This document shows positions 16,325-25,328 of a stretch of 29,778 nucleotides of DNA, one piece after another (the stretch's first letter is position 1; the number at the start of each line of letters is the position of its first letter). The translations under genes and the position numbers were made by a program. Location: positions 1 through 29,778 of the forward strand of contig QILH01000202.1 in the NCBI GenBank assembly GCA_003233255.1, written 5' to 3'. The stretch is from Gammaproteobacteria bacterium. Its GTDB lineage: Bacteria; Pseudomonadota; Gammaproteobacteria; UBA6429; Thiohalophilaceae. Under the pieces are notes generated by a model, which made no database searches, was not told the DNA's origin, and saw only the letters and a list, made by a program, of their open reading frames with translations.

Positions 16325-17293
16325 TTAGCTAATATCTTTAGCCTGAATGTCTGCGTGATATGAAGATCTCACCATGGGGCCACTGGCAACATTTTTAAAG
16401 CCTATGGCATAACCGGTGTGTTCGAGTTCTTTAAATTCTTCAGGGGTAACATAACGTTCAACGGCCAAATGATGCTGGCTGGGTTGTAAATATTGTCCCA
16501 AGGTTAGCATATCACAACCGTGATTGTGTAAATCCAGCATAACCTCTTTAACTTCATCCAGTGTTTCCCCTAAACCCAGCATTAATCCTGACTTAGTCAC
16601 GACATCGGGATTTCCTGTTTTAAAATTTTTAATAAGATCTAATGACCATTGATAGTCAGAACCGGGTCGGGCCTTTTTGTACAGACGCGGTATGGTTTCG
16701 AGATTGTGATTAAATACATCGGGCAGCTGACGAGTAATAACGGGTAAGGCTTTATCCATCCGTCCCCTGAAATCAGGGGTAAGGATTTCTATCTTTGTAT
16801 CAGGACAATGTTCGCGGATTGCGGCGATGCACTGTGCAAAATGTGCAGCGCCTCCATCGCGAAGATCGTCACGGTCAACCGAGGTAATCACGACATAGTT
16901 GAGGTTCATTGCGCTAATAGTTTTAGCCAGATTGCGGGGTTCATTCGTATCGAGTGGTTCGGGCCGACCATGTGCGACATCACAGAATGGGCAGCGGCGG
17001 GTACAGATATTTCCCATAATCATGAAGGTCGCGGTACCGTGCGCAAAACATTCGCCAATATTCGGGCAGGCGGCTTCTTCGCACACGGTATGTAGATCAT
17101 GCTGACGTAACACCTCTTTAAGATTGGCGACAGCCGGTGAATTTGGGGAACGAGCCCGAATCCAGTGAGGTTTCCTAAGTGGTTGATCTTTACGGACAAC
17201 TTTAATGGGGATGCGAGCCGTCTTGCTTGCTCCTTTTAAAGGATTGGCGGTCTGGGGTAAAACTTCATTATATTCGTTTTCAGGCTCTTTCAT
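16325..17293 (-). CDS. lipA: Lipoyl synthase LipA (radical SAM)
   Basis: It inserts two sulfurs into the octanoyl chain on lipoyl domains of E2/GcvH proteins, completing lipoate synthesis with LipB. Both iron-sulfur clusters are encoded: the auxiliary-cluster cysteines C71, C76 and C82 (CEEAACPNIGEC) and the radical-SAM cysteines C97, C101 and C104 (CTRRCPFC). Other hallmarks are WIRARSP near 44, YVVITSVDRDDLRDGGAAHF, and the C-terminal SGPMVRSSYHA that carries the cluster-binding serine. The length of 322 residues is normal. ATG start. It lies 24 bases downstream of lipB in the same transcription direction. Confidence 0.98.
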   Translation of the reverse strand: MKEPENEYNEVLPQTANPLKGASKTARIPIKVVRKDQPLRKPHWIRARSPNSPAVANLKEVLRQHDLHTVCEEAACPNIGECFAHGTATFMIMGNICTRRCPFCDVAHGRPEPLDTNEPRNLAKTISAMNLNYVVITSVDRDDLRDGGAAHFAQCIAAIREHCPDTKIEILTPDFRGRMDKALPVITRQLPDVFNHNLETIPRLYKKARPGSDYQWSLDLIKNFKTGNPDVVTKSGLMLGLGETLDEVKEVMLDLHNHGCDMLTLGQYLQPSQHHLAVERYVTPEEFKELEHTGYAIGFKNVASGPMVRSSYHADIQAKDIS

Positions 17294-17317
17294 CGGAAAT
17301 ACTATCGAGATTGGCTG

Positions 17318-17971
17318 CTATTGGATTTCAGTATTGTACCCTAATTGTTGGCACAGGTGACGATGGAGACCGGATTTGATCGTAGTCATATCTGGATTGT
17401 TCTCAATTAAGTCTTTAATCTGAGTAACCGGCATATTTTCATAACCGCACGGATTAATATTTTTAAAGGGCCATAGATCCATATCAACGTTGAGCGCCAG
17501 CCCATGGTAGGTGCAACCATTTTTGACTCGTAAACCGAGGGCCGCTATCTTTGCATTCGCCACATAGATTCCAGGTGCTCCGGTCAGACGTTCAGACGCG
17601 ATATTCAGGTCATGCAAATAATCAATTACAGCTTGCTCCATAGCGTTGACGATGTTTTTAATACCGAGCCGCTTACGGTGCATGTCAATTAATAAATAAG
17701 CGATTAGCTGGCCTGGCCCATGATACGTTACCTGTCCTCCTCGATCGGTCGATATAAGCGGAATGTTACTGGTATGCAATACATGTTTGTGTTTTCCATT
17801 TAGGCCGAGAGTATAAATCGGTGGATGCTGTAGATACCAGAATTGATCAAGGCTGGTGCTGGTACGATTAAGAGTGTAGTCACGCATTTTATCCCAGACA
17901 GGTTGGTAGTCGCATAGACCAAGATCATGAACCTGTAAATTGCTGGTGGGTGACGGTTGTTGAGCTTGCAT
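17318..17971 (-). CDS. lipB: Octanoyl-[acyl carrier protein] transferase LipB
   Basis: It moves the octanoyl group from acyl carrier protein to lipoyl-accepting domains, the step before LipA. Signatures present are RGGQVTYHGPGQLIAYLL near 77-94, a catalytic Lys141 in AKIAALGLRV, and the acyl-thioester Cys175 in NPCGYENMPVTQ. At 217 residues it is the normal size. ATG start; 15 bases separate it from the YbeD gene upstream. The ybeD-lipB-lipA order is shared with E. coli, supporting a single transcript. Confidence 0.97.
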   Translation of the reverse strand: MQAQQPSPTSNLQVHDLGLCDYQPVWDKMRDYTLNRTSTSLDQFWYLQHPPIYTLGLNGKHKHVLHTSNIPLISTDRGGQVTYHGPGQLIAYLLIDMHRKRLGIKNIVNAMEQAVIDYLHDLNIASERLTGAPGIYVANAKIAALGLRVKNGCTYHGLALNVDMDLWPFKNINPCGYENMPVTQIKDLIENNPDMTTIKSGLHRHLCQQLGYNTEIQ

Positions 17972-17986
17972 GAGATAGAGTAAAAT

Positions 17987-18259
17987 TTACAAAGCCATAA
18001 TTACTAGTTCAGATGCAGTTAGATCCATATAGATAGCATCGAGTTGTTTGCGGCTGGAGGCCGTAATGGTAATGGTGAGAGCGGTGTAGTTGCTTTTTGC
18101 GCTAGCGCGGCGGGTGATAGCCGATTCCTCAAATTCGGTAATATGGTGTTGCATAATCTTGATGACCTCCTGTTCGAATTCATCAACTGCTTTGCCCATC
18201 ACTTTAATCGGAAATTGACAGGGAAAATCAAATAAGGTGTCTTGATCAGGATCTTTCAT
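17987..18259 (-). CDS. ybeD: YbeD-family protein (DUF493)
   Basis: A small cytoplasmic protein of 90 residues of the DUF493 family, which adopts an ACT-like ferredoxin fold; the molecular role remains unsettled. The opening TLFDFPCQFPIKVMGKA and the central strand-helix pattern YTALTITITASSRKQLDAIY, ending ALTASELVIMAL-like (here DLTASELVIMAL), are typical. ATG start, eight bases downstream of the aminotransferase gene and 15 bases upstream of lipB. Its fixed position before lipB suggests a link to lipoate metabolism, but that is contextual only. Confidence 0.93.
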   Translation of the reverse strand: MKDPDQDTLFDFPCQFPIKVMGKAVDEFEQEVIKIMQHHITEFEESAITRRASAKSNYTALTITITASSRKQLDAIYMDLTASELVIMAL

Positions 18260-18267
18260 GCTCGTAA

Positions 18268-19131
18268 CTAACTTTGCTTATGTTTCAATTTAGCTTTATA
18301 AGTCTGAAATAACTCATACATTGTCCTGCTAACCGGGCCAGGTTTCCCGTCGGCAATAACCTCACCGTTTAGTTCTATAATGGGCAGGACTTCTTTGTTA
18401 GAACTGGTTAACCAAATTTCATCGGCAGCAGATAATTCAGTGCTCGAGAAGTTCGACTCAACACAGGCAATATGGTTCTTTGTGGCTAATTCAACGATCA
18501 AGTCGCGAGTAATTCCTGGTAATAATCGGCTGCTCTTCGGAGGAGTTTTGATGATGCCATCAATAACAATGAATATATTACTGGCTGACCCCTCGGTGAC
18601 TTCATCATCTCGAACTAAAATTGCTTCCTGCGCACCCTCGTCTTTTGCGGTTTGTTTAAGCAGAATATTGGGAAGCAGCGTTATCGCCTTAATATTACAG
18701 TATTGCCAACGGATATCATTCAGAGTGATTGCACTCACTCCCTTGTTAAAGGTATCAACATCGATCACCTGTAAGGGATTTGACATCATAAATACCGTAG
18801 GTGTGATTTCTTCAGGAAAAGCATGATCTCGTGGTGCAACGCCGCGGGTAACCTGTATATATATCGACTGTTCTTGCTCATCGTGTTTCATTACGATCTG
18901 ATCTAAATTATTTTTCCACTCGTTTTCAGAGTAGGGATTGGGTATCCGGATTGCGTCCAGGCTATTAGCGAGTCGATCCAGATGTTCATCCAGTCGAAAT
19001 ATTTGTTTGCCATATACTGGAATCACTTCATATACGCCATCGCCAAATATAAATCCGCGGTCAAGCACCGGCACTTTGGCTTCATGTATGGGCATGAATT
19101 CGCCGTTTAAGTAGACGATTGAGTGAGTCAT
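18268..19131 (-). CDS. dat: D-amino acid aminotransferase (Dat), PLP fold type IV
   Basis: It interconverts D-alanine and other D-amino acids with 2-oxo acids, such as D-Ala plus 2-oxoglutarate to pyruvate plus D-Glu. The class IV fold is evident in VPVLDRGFIFGDGVYEVIPV near 20-39. The PLP-binding Lys148 lies in DIRWQYCNIKAITLLPN; the RW..C.IK context favours D-amino acid over branched-chain transaminases. EGSASNIFIV and the GITRDL phosphate-binding turn are also seen. The length of 287 is typical. ATG start. Five bases after dacA, it sits among wall genes, so D-amino acid balance in peptidoglycan is a sensible role; 4-amino-4-deoxychorismate lyase is a less likely alternative. Confidence 0.88.
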   Translation of the reverse strand: MTHSIVYLNGEFMPIHEAKVPVLDRGFIFGDGVYEVIPVYGKQIFRLDEHLDRLANSLDAIRIPNPYSENEWKNNLDQIVMKHDEQEQSIYIQVTRGVAPRDHAFPEEITPTVFMMSNPLQVIDVDTFNKGVSAITLNDIRWQYCNIKAITLLPNILLKQTAKDEGAQEAILVRDDEVTEGSASNIFIVIDGIIKTPPKSSRLLPGITRDLIVELATKNHIACVESNFSSTELSAADEIWLTSSNKEVLPIIELNGEVIADGKPGPVSRTMYELFQTYKAKLKHKQS

Positions 19132-19136
19132 GTTAT

Positions 19137-20279
19137 TTACTGGAAAAGAAGCTTGATATTGTCAACCGTACGTCGCCAGAATCCACCTTCTTCGACATCT
19201 TCTAAAGCGACCAGTGAACGTTCGGCGACCAATTCATCTCCCAATTTCACTTCGACTTTTCCATATGTTTGACCTTTGGTGATGGGCGCGACAATAGTCG
19301 CATCCACATTCATATAGGCTTTTATTTTATTGCGTTTGCCACGGGGCGTGGTGATGAACAACGTTTCAGTTAATCCAAGCGGAACACTTTCTTTTTCACC
19401 TTTCCATATACGCATGTCAGTTAGTGGCGCATTGGCGGCATGAAGCCTGAAAGTTTCGAAAAAACGGAATCCATAATTTAATAATTTTCGACTGGCGGTT
19501 TCTCGGGCACGTTCAGATTTGGTTCCGACCACAATGGCAATCAGTCGCATGTCATTTTTCAGTGCAGAGGAAATTAAGCAGTAGCCAGCACTCTCGGTAT
19601 GTCCGGTTTTGATTCCATCTACGCGCTCATCTACCCATAATAAACGGTTACGATTAAATTGAGGAATGTCGTTGTACGTATAATTTTTGATTTTATATAA
19701 TGCGTAATGTTCTGGAAAGTCATTGATCAACGCACGCGACAAGATTGCCAGATCCGCTACGGTCGTGTAGTGCTCTTTATCTGGCCAGCCGGTACTGTTA
19801 ACAAAGTGGGAGTTGGTCATTCCTAATTGTTCTGCGTATTTGTTCATTAACGTTGCAAAACTGTCTTCACTTCCTGCGGTGTGTTCAGCCAGTGCAACGC
19901 TGGCGTCGTTACCAGACTGGATGATCATTCCGAGTAATAATTCTTCCACGCTGACCTTGGTATCGACTTTAATAAACATGCGCGATCCTTTCATGCGCCA
20001 TGCTTTTTCACTGATAACGGTTTCATCGTCAAGTTTAATGCCACCATTCTCAATCTCATGCATAACGACATAGGCCGTCATCATTTTCGTCAAGCTGGCC
20101 GGTTCAACTCGCTCTGATATATTTTTCTGCGCTAAAAAATGGCCACTGTGAAAATCAAGTAAGGCATAGGCTTTGGCTTTAATGGTCGGAGCGGTAGGGA
20201 TTAGACTGGCCTGGGTTGTAGAAATGAGACTCATCAGGCTTAGACTGAACACGAAAAGGAGCTTTTTACTCAACAACAT
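19137..20279 (-). CDS. dacA: D-alanyl-D-alanine carboxypeptidase (PBP5/6 type)
   Basis: It removes the terminal D-Ala from peptidoglycan pentapeptides and is attached to the outer face of the inner membrane. The ATG at 20279 (GAGG five bases upstream) gives 380 residues; the TTG six codons earlier is unlikely. A signal peptide ends at about residue 24 (STTQA). Penicillin-binding motifs are S62-x-x-K65 (SLTKMM), S122-G-N (QSGNDAS) and K224-T-G (KTGHTESAGY). A PBP5-type C-terminal beta domain follows, and an amphipathic tail (WRRTVDNIKLLFQ) that would anchor it. It precedes dat, ybeD and lipB, as dacA precedes ybeD-lipB in E. coli. Confidence 0.95.
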   Translation of the reverse strand: MLLSKKLLFVFSLSLMSLISTTQASLIPTAPTIKAKAYALLDFHSGHFLAQKNISERVEPASLTKMMTAYVVMHEIENGGIKLDDETVISEKAWRMKGSRMFIKVDTKVSVEELLLGMIIQSGNDASVALAEHTAGSEDSFATLMNKYAEQLGMTNSHFVNSTGWPDKEHYTTVADLAILSRALINDFPEHYALYKIKNYTYNDIPQFNRNRLLWVDERVDGIKTGHTESAGYCLISSALKNDMRLIAIVVGTKSERARETASRKLLNYGFRFFETFRLHAANAPLTDMRIWKGEKESVPLGLTETLFITTPRGKRNKIKAYMNVDATIVAPITKGQTYGKVEVKLGDELVAERSLVALEDVEEGGFWRRTVDNIKLLFQ

Positions 20280-20432
20280 AACGACCTCGGTTAGCAATAA
20301 TTAAGGGTATTGTAACGTGCTTGAAGTGATTTCGCATGCACTGTGCGCACAATTTGTGGTTTTACATAATGCGTTAAAAGAACTCTGATAGGAGCAATTT
20401 TAGCATGGAAAATATGCTGCCTGGGAACGCTA

Positions 20433-21254
20433 TTATTCGATTATTACATGTGGCGCAGGGTGCCCATTATCACTAATCATCTGGGCAATTCGATCCGCTT
20501 CAGCCACCGAGTCGATCGGGCCGATGCGGACACGAAACAGTGGATCCTTCCCAGTTTGGGCAAGTTGAATGGATTTATCAGGAAACAGCGACCGTAGCTT
20601 TATTTGTAACTGATTGGCATTGTGTTGACTGGCAAAGGCGCCAGCCTGAATAAATAGAGTATTGAAGCTGGATATTGACGAGCGGTTTGGAGTTTGAGCC
20701 GCAGTTTGGTGCTTATCTTTGTTCCAGGTGCGCGGATTAATACTTCGTACTTCAACCAGGCCTGTACCGGTGCTGGCAATGCCTAATTTTTTGGCGGCCA
20801 CATAAGATAAATCGATAATGCGATTTTGATGAAAAGGCCCGCGGTCGTTTACGCGAACGACAATGGATTTGCCCGTTTTTAAATTTTTAACCTGTACATA
20901 GGTTGGTATGGGCAACGATTTATGGGCCGCAGTCATTTGGTACATACTGTAGGTTTCCCCATTGGATGTCTTTTTGCCATGAAAGGCGGTGCCATACCAG
21001 GAGGCAATGCCACGCTCGACATAGCCCTGTGAGCTGTTCATAACTGTATAGCGTTTACCAAAAACTTTATAAGATTTCGGGTTGCCGCCTCTGCTTCGTG
21101 GTTCAACGCGGGGTACGGCATCCGGGATAGCCGCAACATTGACATGTCGTTTTGGCGCAGCGTCACGTTTGGATCCAAATGTGCAGGCACCTAATGTTAC
21201 GCTGAGTAGCAAAATGGATGTACTGCGGCGTAAATTGTGATCGTACTTCAGCAT
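20433..21254 (-). CDS. rlpA: RlpA septal lipoprotein, DPBB plus SPOR domains
   Basis: An outer-membrane lipoprotein of the RlpA family; the Pseudomonas member is a lytic transglycosylase acting on denuded glycan strands at septa. The ATG at 21254 gives a signal with lipobox LGAC, acylated Cys24; the TTG two codons earlier is less plausible. The double-psi beta-barrel domain spans about 80-170: GIASWYGTAFHGKKTSNGE, MTAAHKSLPIPT and RVNDRGPFHQNRIIDLS carry the conserved Glu, His and Asp. A SPOR domain closes the protein at about 200-273 (LFIQAGAFASQHNANQL, PLFRVRIGPI). It lies between mltB and dacA, as in many gammaproteobacteria. Confidence 0.95.
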   Translation of the reverse strand: MLKYDHNLRRSTSILLLSVTLGACTFGSKRDAAPKRHVNVAAIPDAVPRVEPRSRGGNPKSYKVFGKRYTVMNSSQGYVERGIASWYGTAFHGKKTSNGETYSMYQMTAAHKSLPIPTYVQVKNLKTGKSIVVRVNDRGPFHQNRIIDLSYVAAKKLGIASTGTGLVEVRSINPRTWNKDKHQTAAQTPNRSSISSFNTLFIQAGAFASQHNANQLQIKLRSLFPDKSIQLAQTGKDPLFRVRIGPIDSVAEADRIAQMISDNGHPAPHVIIE

Positions 21255-21275
21255 AAACAACGACCTTGATTAAGT

Positions 21276-22289
21276 TTAGCGGGACTCTAATATCTCCAGG
21301 CTCAGCTGATATACGGCCAAAGAGTAGAGTGCGCTATGATTATAACGACTTATAACATAAAAGTTATCCCAAATAACCCAATATTCCGGGCCGTCACCAC
21401 TATCAAGCTCTATCAGATTGCCTTTGATGTCAGTTGGCAATTCGCCAGGTAAGGTCACACCCGCGAGCATGAGTTCATCCTGGCTATATTTGGGTTTAAG
21501 TGATTTGGTTAAAATATCTTTATATTTTATTCCGCTAACTTCGACTTTATGAGCAACGGGTTGGCCGGCGGTCCAGCCGTGTCGTTTAAAGTAGTTACCC
21601 ACGCTGCCCAGTGCATCGGCTGGATTGTCCCAGAGATCCCGTTTACCATCATTGTCAAAATCAACCGCATAGCGTCGAAAACTGCTGGAGATAAATTGAG
21701 GCATGCCCATTGCACCCGCATAGGAGCCTTTTTGAGTTAGTGGATCGAAACCTTCCTCTTTGCTCATGAGTAAGTAATGTTTAAGTTCACTGCGGAAGAA
21801 CTTTGCGCGTGGCGGGTAGGCGAATGCCAGAGTGGCAAGAGAATCAAGGATGGGATAAGTGCCCTTATGTCGCCCGTAACGTGTTTCTACCCCAATGATT
21901 GCGACGATGATTTCAGGTTTAACCTGATATTTTTCTGAGACCTGCTTGATGATGTCTTCATTTTCTTTCCAAAATACCACACCACCACGCACCCTGGAAC
22001 GGGTGACAAAGATAGGACGATATTCATACCAGGGTTTACCTTCGGCCGGGCGGGAAATGGCATCAATAATTGACTGATGAAGTCGAGCTTTGTCAAATAA
22101 TGCGGTTAGTTCGGCTTTATCAAATTTATGCTCGGCCACCATTTCACCGATAAACCGGTTTATCTCGGTCTTATCTTCAAAAGGGGCGGGTTCCCCCGCA
22201 AAGGTAGAATTATTAAAACTAATGAGCACCAATATGGCTAATCCGAATGCTGATATTAAAGGTTTACAACAATACACGCTTAACTCCAT
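21276..22289 (-). CDS. mltB: Lytic murein transglycosylase MltB
   Basis: It cleaves the MurNAc-GlcNAc bond of peptidoglycan with formation of 1,6-anhydroMurNAc. A signal peptide covers about residues 1-31 (hydrophobic LISAFGLAILVLIS). I see no convincing lipobox, so it is probably soluble periplasmic rather than lipid-anchored. The catalytic Glu135 lies in IIGVETRYGRHKG. The family features YAGAMGMPQFISSSFRRYA, DFDNDGKRDLW and GSVGNYFKRHGW follow. The 337-residue length fits. ATG start. It lies between rodA and rlpA on the same strand. The anhydro-sugars it releases are the kind of material that AmgK and MurU, also in this window, help to recycle. Confidence 0.95.
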   Translation of the reverse strand: MELSVYCCKPLISAFGLAILVLISFNNSTFAGEPAPFEDKTEINRFIGEMVAEHKFDKAELTALFDKARLHQSIIDAISRPAEGKPWYEYRPIFVTRSRVRGGVVFWKENEDIIKQVSEKYQVKPEIIVAIIGVETRYGRHKGTYPILDSLATLAFAYPPRAKFFRSELKHYLLMSKEEGFDPLTQKGSYAGAMGMPQFISSSFRRYAVDFDNDGKRDLWDNPADALGSVGNYFKRHGWTAGQPVAHKVEVSGIKYKDILTKSLKPKYSQDELMLAGVTLPGELPTDIKGNLIELDSGDGPEYWVIWDNFYVISRYNHSALYSLAVYQLSLEILESR

Positions 22290-22299
22290 TCATTTTTGT

Positions 22300-23448
22300 T
22301 TAACTTGCAATTAACTTCCGATGTGTTTGTATTGACATAAGGATACCGAATCCAGCGGACAACGTCACCATTGATGTTCCACCATAGCTAACCATCGGCA
22401 AGGGTATGCCAACTACCGGTAGCAGACCACTGACCATGCCAATATTAATAAAAACATAGATAAAAAAAGTGATGGTGATGGTGCCTGCCAGCAACCGCGA
22501 AAAGGTATCCTGTGCCTGAGCGGCGATGATGAGTCCGCGAGCAATAATGATTCCATATATAGAGAGTAGAATGATAGCACCGATCAAACCAAACTCTTCG
22601 CTAAAGGCCGAAAAAATAAAATCCGTCTTTCGCTCCGGCAGAAAATTCAGATGAGATTGTGTTCCATTGAGCCAGCCTTTACCGTATAGGCCGCCAGACC
22701 CAATAGCGATAGAGGACTGAATAATATGATAACCGGAACCCAGTGGGTCAGATTCTGGATTTAGAAAAGTAAGTACTCGCTTTTGTTGGTAGTCATGCAT
22801 TCCATAAAACCACAGGACTAACGATGTAGGAATTAATAATATAAAACTGAGAATAATATAGAACCAACGTAGGCCCGCCAGGAATAACACGAAGATTCCC
22901 GAGCTGGCGAGCAACAGCGCGGTTCCGAGGTCGGGTTGCTTTGCGACCAGGATGGTGGGAACCAGGATGACCAACAGGACAACGGCTACATGCTTCAGTT
23001 TTGGTGGTAAGTGGGCTTCAGATAAATACCAGGCCAGTAACATGGGCAGCGCTAACTTCATTAATTCGGAAGGCTGAAATGTAAAGAAGCCTAAATTCAA
23101 CCAGCGTTGCGCACCTTTGCCTTCTTCACCAAAGATTAAAACGGCGATTAACATTATAAACGCGATGATGAAAAGCCAGGGACTCCAGTGCCGTAAAGTA
23201 TCAGGTGACAATTGCGCAACAACAAACATAACAATAAATGCGATAGCCAGTCGAATGAGTTGTTGTTCTACTAATTTATTATTCTGTTCACTTGCGCTGT
23301 ATAAAACCAGGATGCCAATGATAACCAGTACCAATAAACTTAATAGCAGTGGCAGGTCGATATGAAATCCATGCAGCATACGACGTCCGGCATTGATGCG
23401 GGTGGTGTCGGTAAATTCTGATCTGGAAAATCCTTGCATTGATTTCAC
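22300..23448 (-). CDS. rodA: Peptidoglycan glycosyltransferase RodA (SEDS family)
   Basis: The polymerase of the elongasome: it extends glycan strands from lipid II together with PBP2. This is a multipass inner-membrane protein of 382 residues. SEDS hallmarks are the loop KGWLNGTQSHLNFLPERKTD, containing the conserved catalytic-site Asp after RKT, and near the C-terminus VGIPLPMVSYGGTSM. The first helices start at about residue 33 (LPLLLSLLVLVIIGILVLYS). The GTG start at 23448 overlaps the mrdA stop by four bases; ATG at 23439 is a possible alternative. Translational coupling to mrdA agrees with the known RodA-PBP2 complex. Confidence 0.97.
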   Translation of the reverse strand: MKSMQGFSRSEFTDTTRINAGRRMLHGFHIDLPLLLSLLVLVIIGILVLYSASEQNNKLVEQQLIRLAIAFIVMFVVAQLSPDTLRHWSPWLFIIAFIMLIAVLIFGEEGKGAQRWLNLGFFTFQPSELMKLALPMLLAWYLSEAHLPPKLKHVAVVLLVILVPTILVAKQPDLGTALLLASSGIFVLFLAGLRWFYIILSFILLIPTSLVLWFYGMHDYQQKRVLTFLNPESDPLGSGYHIIQSSIAIGSGGLYGKGWLNGTQSHLNFLPERKTDFIFSAFSEEFGLIGAIILLSIYGIIIARGLIIAAQAQDTFSRLLAGTITITFFIYVFINIGMVSGLLPVVGIPLPMVSYGGTSMVTLSAGFGILMSIQTHRKLIAS

Positions 23449-25307
23449 TTATCGTCTTTTAGTAAATAGGCATCCATCACCTTGCGGGCAATAGGTGCCG
23501 CCACGGCCCCACCACTACCGCCATTCTCTACTATGACCGCAATGGCGATCTTAGGTTCATCAGCCGGGGCATAACCGATAAATAAGGCGTGGTCACGGAG
23601 TTTTTTTGCAATCTTGGTCTCGTCATACTCTTCGTCTTCTTTTAGTCCAAATACCTGTGCAGTGCCGGTTTTCCCTGCAGTTTTGTAGGGTAGATCCCGG
23701 TTTATCTTTCGTGCTGTTCCATAAACACTGTGTACTACATCGGCCATCGCTTTGGTAATGTACTTCCAGTGGGCAGGATTCTTTTTTTCAACTATACCAA
23801 CGTAGCGGGGTTCCTGGATGGTAATTTCCTCAACGCCCGGTTCACCTATGGCGTGGATGATACGAGGTTTATACATCTTACCATCATTGCTTAATGTTGC
23901 TGTGATGTAGGAGAGTTGTAAGGGCGTTGTCAGGGTAAAACCCTGGCCGATTCCGGTAATCAGGGTTTCTCCTGGAAACCAGGGCAGGTTGTAGGCTTTT
24001 CGTTTCCATGCCTTTGAGGGTAACAGGCCTGGAGCCTCGCCTCGAATATCGATTCCGGTCTTTTTACCCAAACCAAAACGGGCCAGATATTCGTGCATTC
24101 GATCTATTTTAAGTTGTAAGGCAAGATCATAAAAATATACGTCACAGGATTGCACGATAGCTTTTGACATATCTGTTTTACCATGTCCCTGCTTTTTCCA
24201 GTCACGATATTTACGGTCATCTGTTTTTAACATGTAGTAACCAGGACAGTTGATATCTTCGTGGCCGGTAACTAAATTATATTCTAATCCGGCCAATGCG
24301 ATAAAGGGTTTTATGGTTGAACCTGGTGGATATTGCCCGCGGAGTGCACGATTGAATAAAGGTCGATCTGGCGATGTACTCAGAAGTTTATAAGATTTTC
24401 TATCAATTCCATTAACAAATAGATTGGGGTCAAAGGTTGGCATGCTAACAAATACCAATACTTCTCCGTTGTTGGGATCAATCGCGACTACTGCACCGTT
24501 GTTTCCGGATTCTATAAACGCCTGTTCGGCTGTTTTCTGTACCTCGATATCAATGGTCATATACAGGTCTTTACCTGGCTTGGGTTCTACTTCGGGTGTA
24601 CGGGTTAAGATTCGGCCCTGCGAGTTGGTTTCGACTCGCTCAAAGCCAACTTCGCCGTGTAAAATATCTTCGTATGAACGTTCAACACCAACTTTACCAA
24701 TGTGTTTAGTTGCACTATATCGTGCGATATCGAGACGGGTGAGTTCGCGTTCATTAATGCGACCCATGTAACCGATGGCATGCGAGGCGAGTTTACCTTT
24801 AGGATATTCACGGGCGAGTTCGGCTTCTATTTTAACACCAGGCAGTCTGTCCAGGTTAACGGCTATTTTGGCCTGTTCAGTTGGATTTAAACGATACCGT
24901 AACGTAATACCTTCAAACCGTCGTTTCTTTTTGCGGAGCTTATTAAAACGAATAATTTCATTATCGCTTATGGCGATGAGTTTCTTTAATTCGAGGATAG
25001 TCTTGTTGGTATCTCTGGTTCGCTCGGGGATGATTTGCAGGGAAAAACTGGGAATATTCTGTGCCAGTAAAATACCGTTTCGGTCATAGATTAAACCGCG
25101 GATTGGCGCAATGGGTAGAATATCCAGACGATTTTTTTCAGATAAGGTGGTGTAATGATCATGATCTATGATTTGAAGAAAAAATAATCGGGTAATAAGC
25201 ACCCCAAGCAGGATTATAATAATAATGGCCATGACCAACAGACGGTGCTGGAACAGGTGAGTTTCACGGAAGTGATCTTTAATCGTTAATGATGGATGTC
25301 GTGCCAT
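23445..25307 (-). CDS. mrdA: Penicillin-binding protein 2 (elongation transpeptidase)
   Basis: A class B PBP that crosslinks new side-wall peptidoglycan and activates RodA; target of mecillinam. The 620 residues comprise a short cytoplasmic tail, one transmembrane helix at about 24-45 (LLVMAIIIIILLGVLITRLF), a pedestal/dimerisation region starting at LPIAPIRGLIYDRNG, and the transpeptidase domain. Active-site motifs are S330-x-x-K333 (PPGSTIKPF), S387-C-D (SCDVYFY, the usual SxD variant of PBP2), and K546-T-G (GKTGTAQ). ATG start, 21 bases after mreD. It forms mreBCD-mrdA-rodA in one direction, a compact elongasome operon. Confidence 0.98.
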   Translation of the reverse strand: MARHPSLTIKDHFRETHLFQHRLLVMAIIIIILLGVLITRLFFLQIIDHDHYTTLSEKNRLDILPIAPIRGLIYDRNGILLAQNIPSFSLQIIPERTRDTNKTILELKKLIAISDNEIIRFNKLRKKKRRFEGITLRYRLNPTEQAKIAVNLDRLPGVKIEAELAREYPKGKLASHAIGYMGRINERELTRLDIARYSATKHIGKVGVERSYEDILHGEVGFERVETNSQGRILTRTPEVEPKPGKDLYMTIDIEVQKTAEQAFIESGNNGAVVAIDPNNGEVLVFVSMPTFDPNLFVNGIDRKSYKLLSTSPDRPLFNRALRGQYPPGSTIKPFIALAGLEYNLVTGHEDINCPGYYMLKTDDRKYRDWKKQGHGKTDMSKAIVQSCDVYFYDLALQLKIDRMHEYLARFGLGKKTGIDIRGEAPGLLPSKAWKRKAYNLPWFPGETLITGIGQGFTLTTPLQLSYITATLSNDGKMYKPRIIHAIGEPGVEEITIQEPRYVGIVEKKNPAHWKYITKAMADVVHSVYGTARKINRDLPYKTAGKTGTAQVFGLKEDEEYDETKIAKKLRDHALFIGYAPADEPKIAIAVIVENGGSGGAVAAPIARKVMDAYLLKDDK

Positions 25308-25328
25308 GGATGAAGTTTTATCTATCGT

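Noticed and set aside
18380..18826. Plus-strand open frame of 148 codons
   Set aside because: It is antisense to dat, whose translation matches a known family through this stretch. No independent coding signal.
20280..20432. Imperfect AGCAT/ATGCT hairpin in the rlpA-dacA gap
   Set aside because: The stem is only five pairs and is followed by AAAA rather than a U run in the direction of transcription. Not supportable as a terminator, and no clear promoter hexamer pair was found here.
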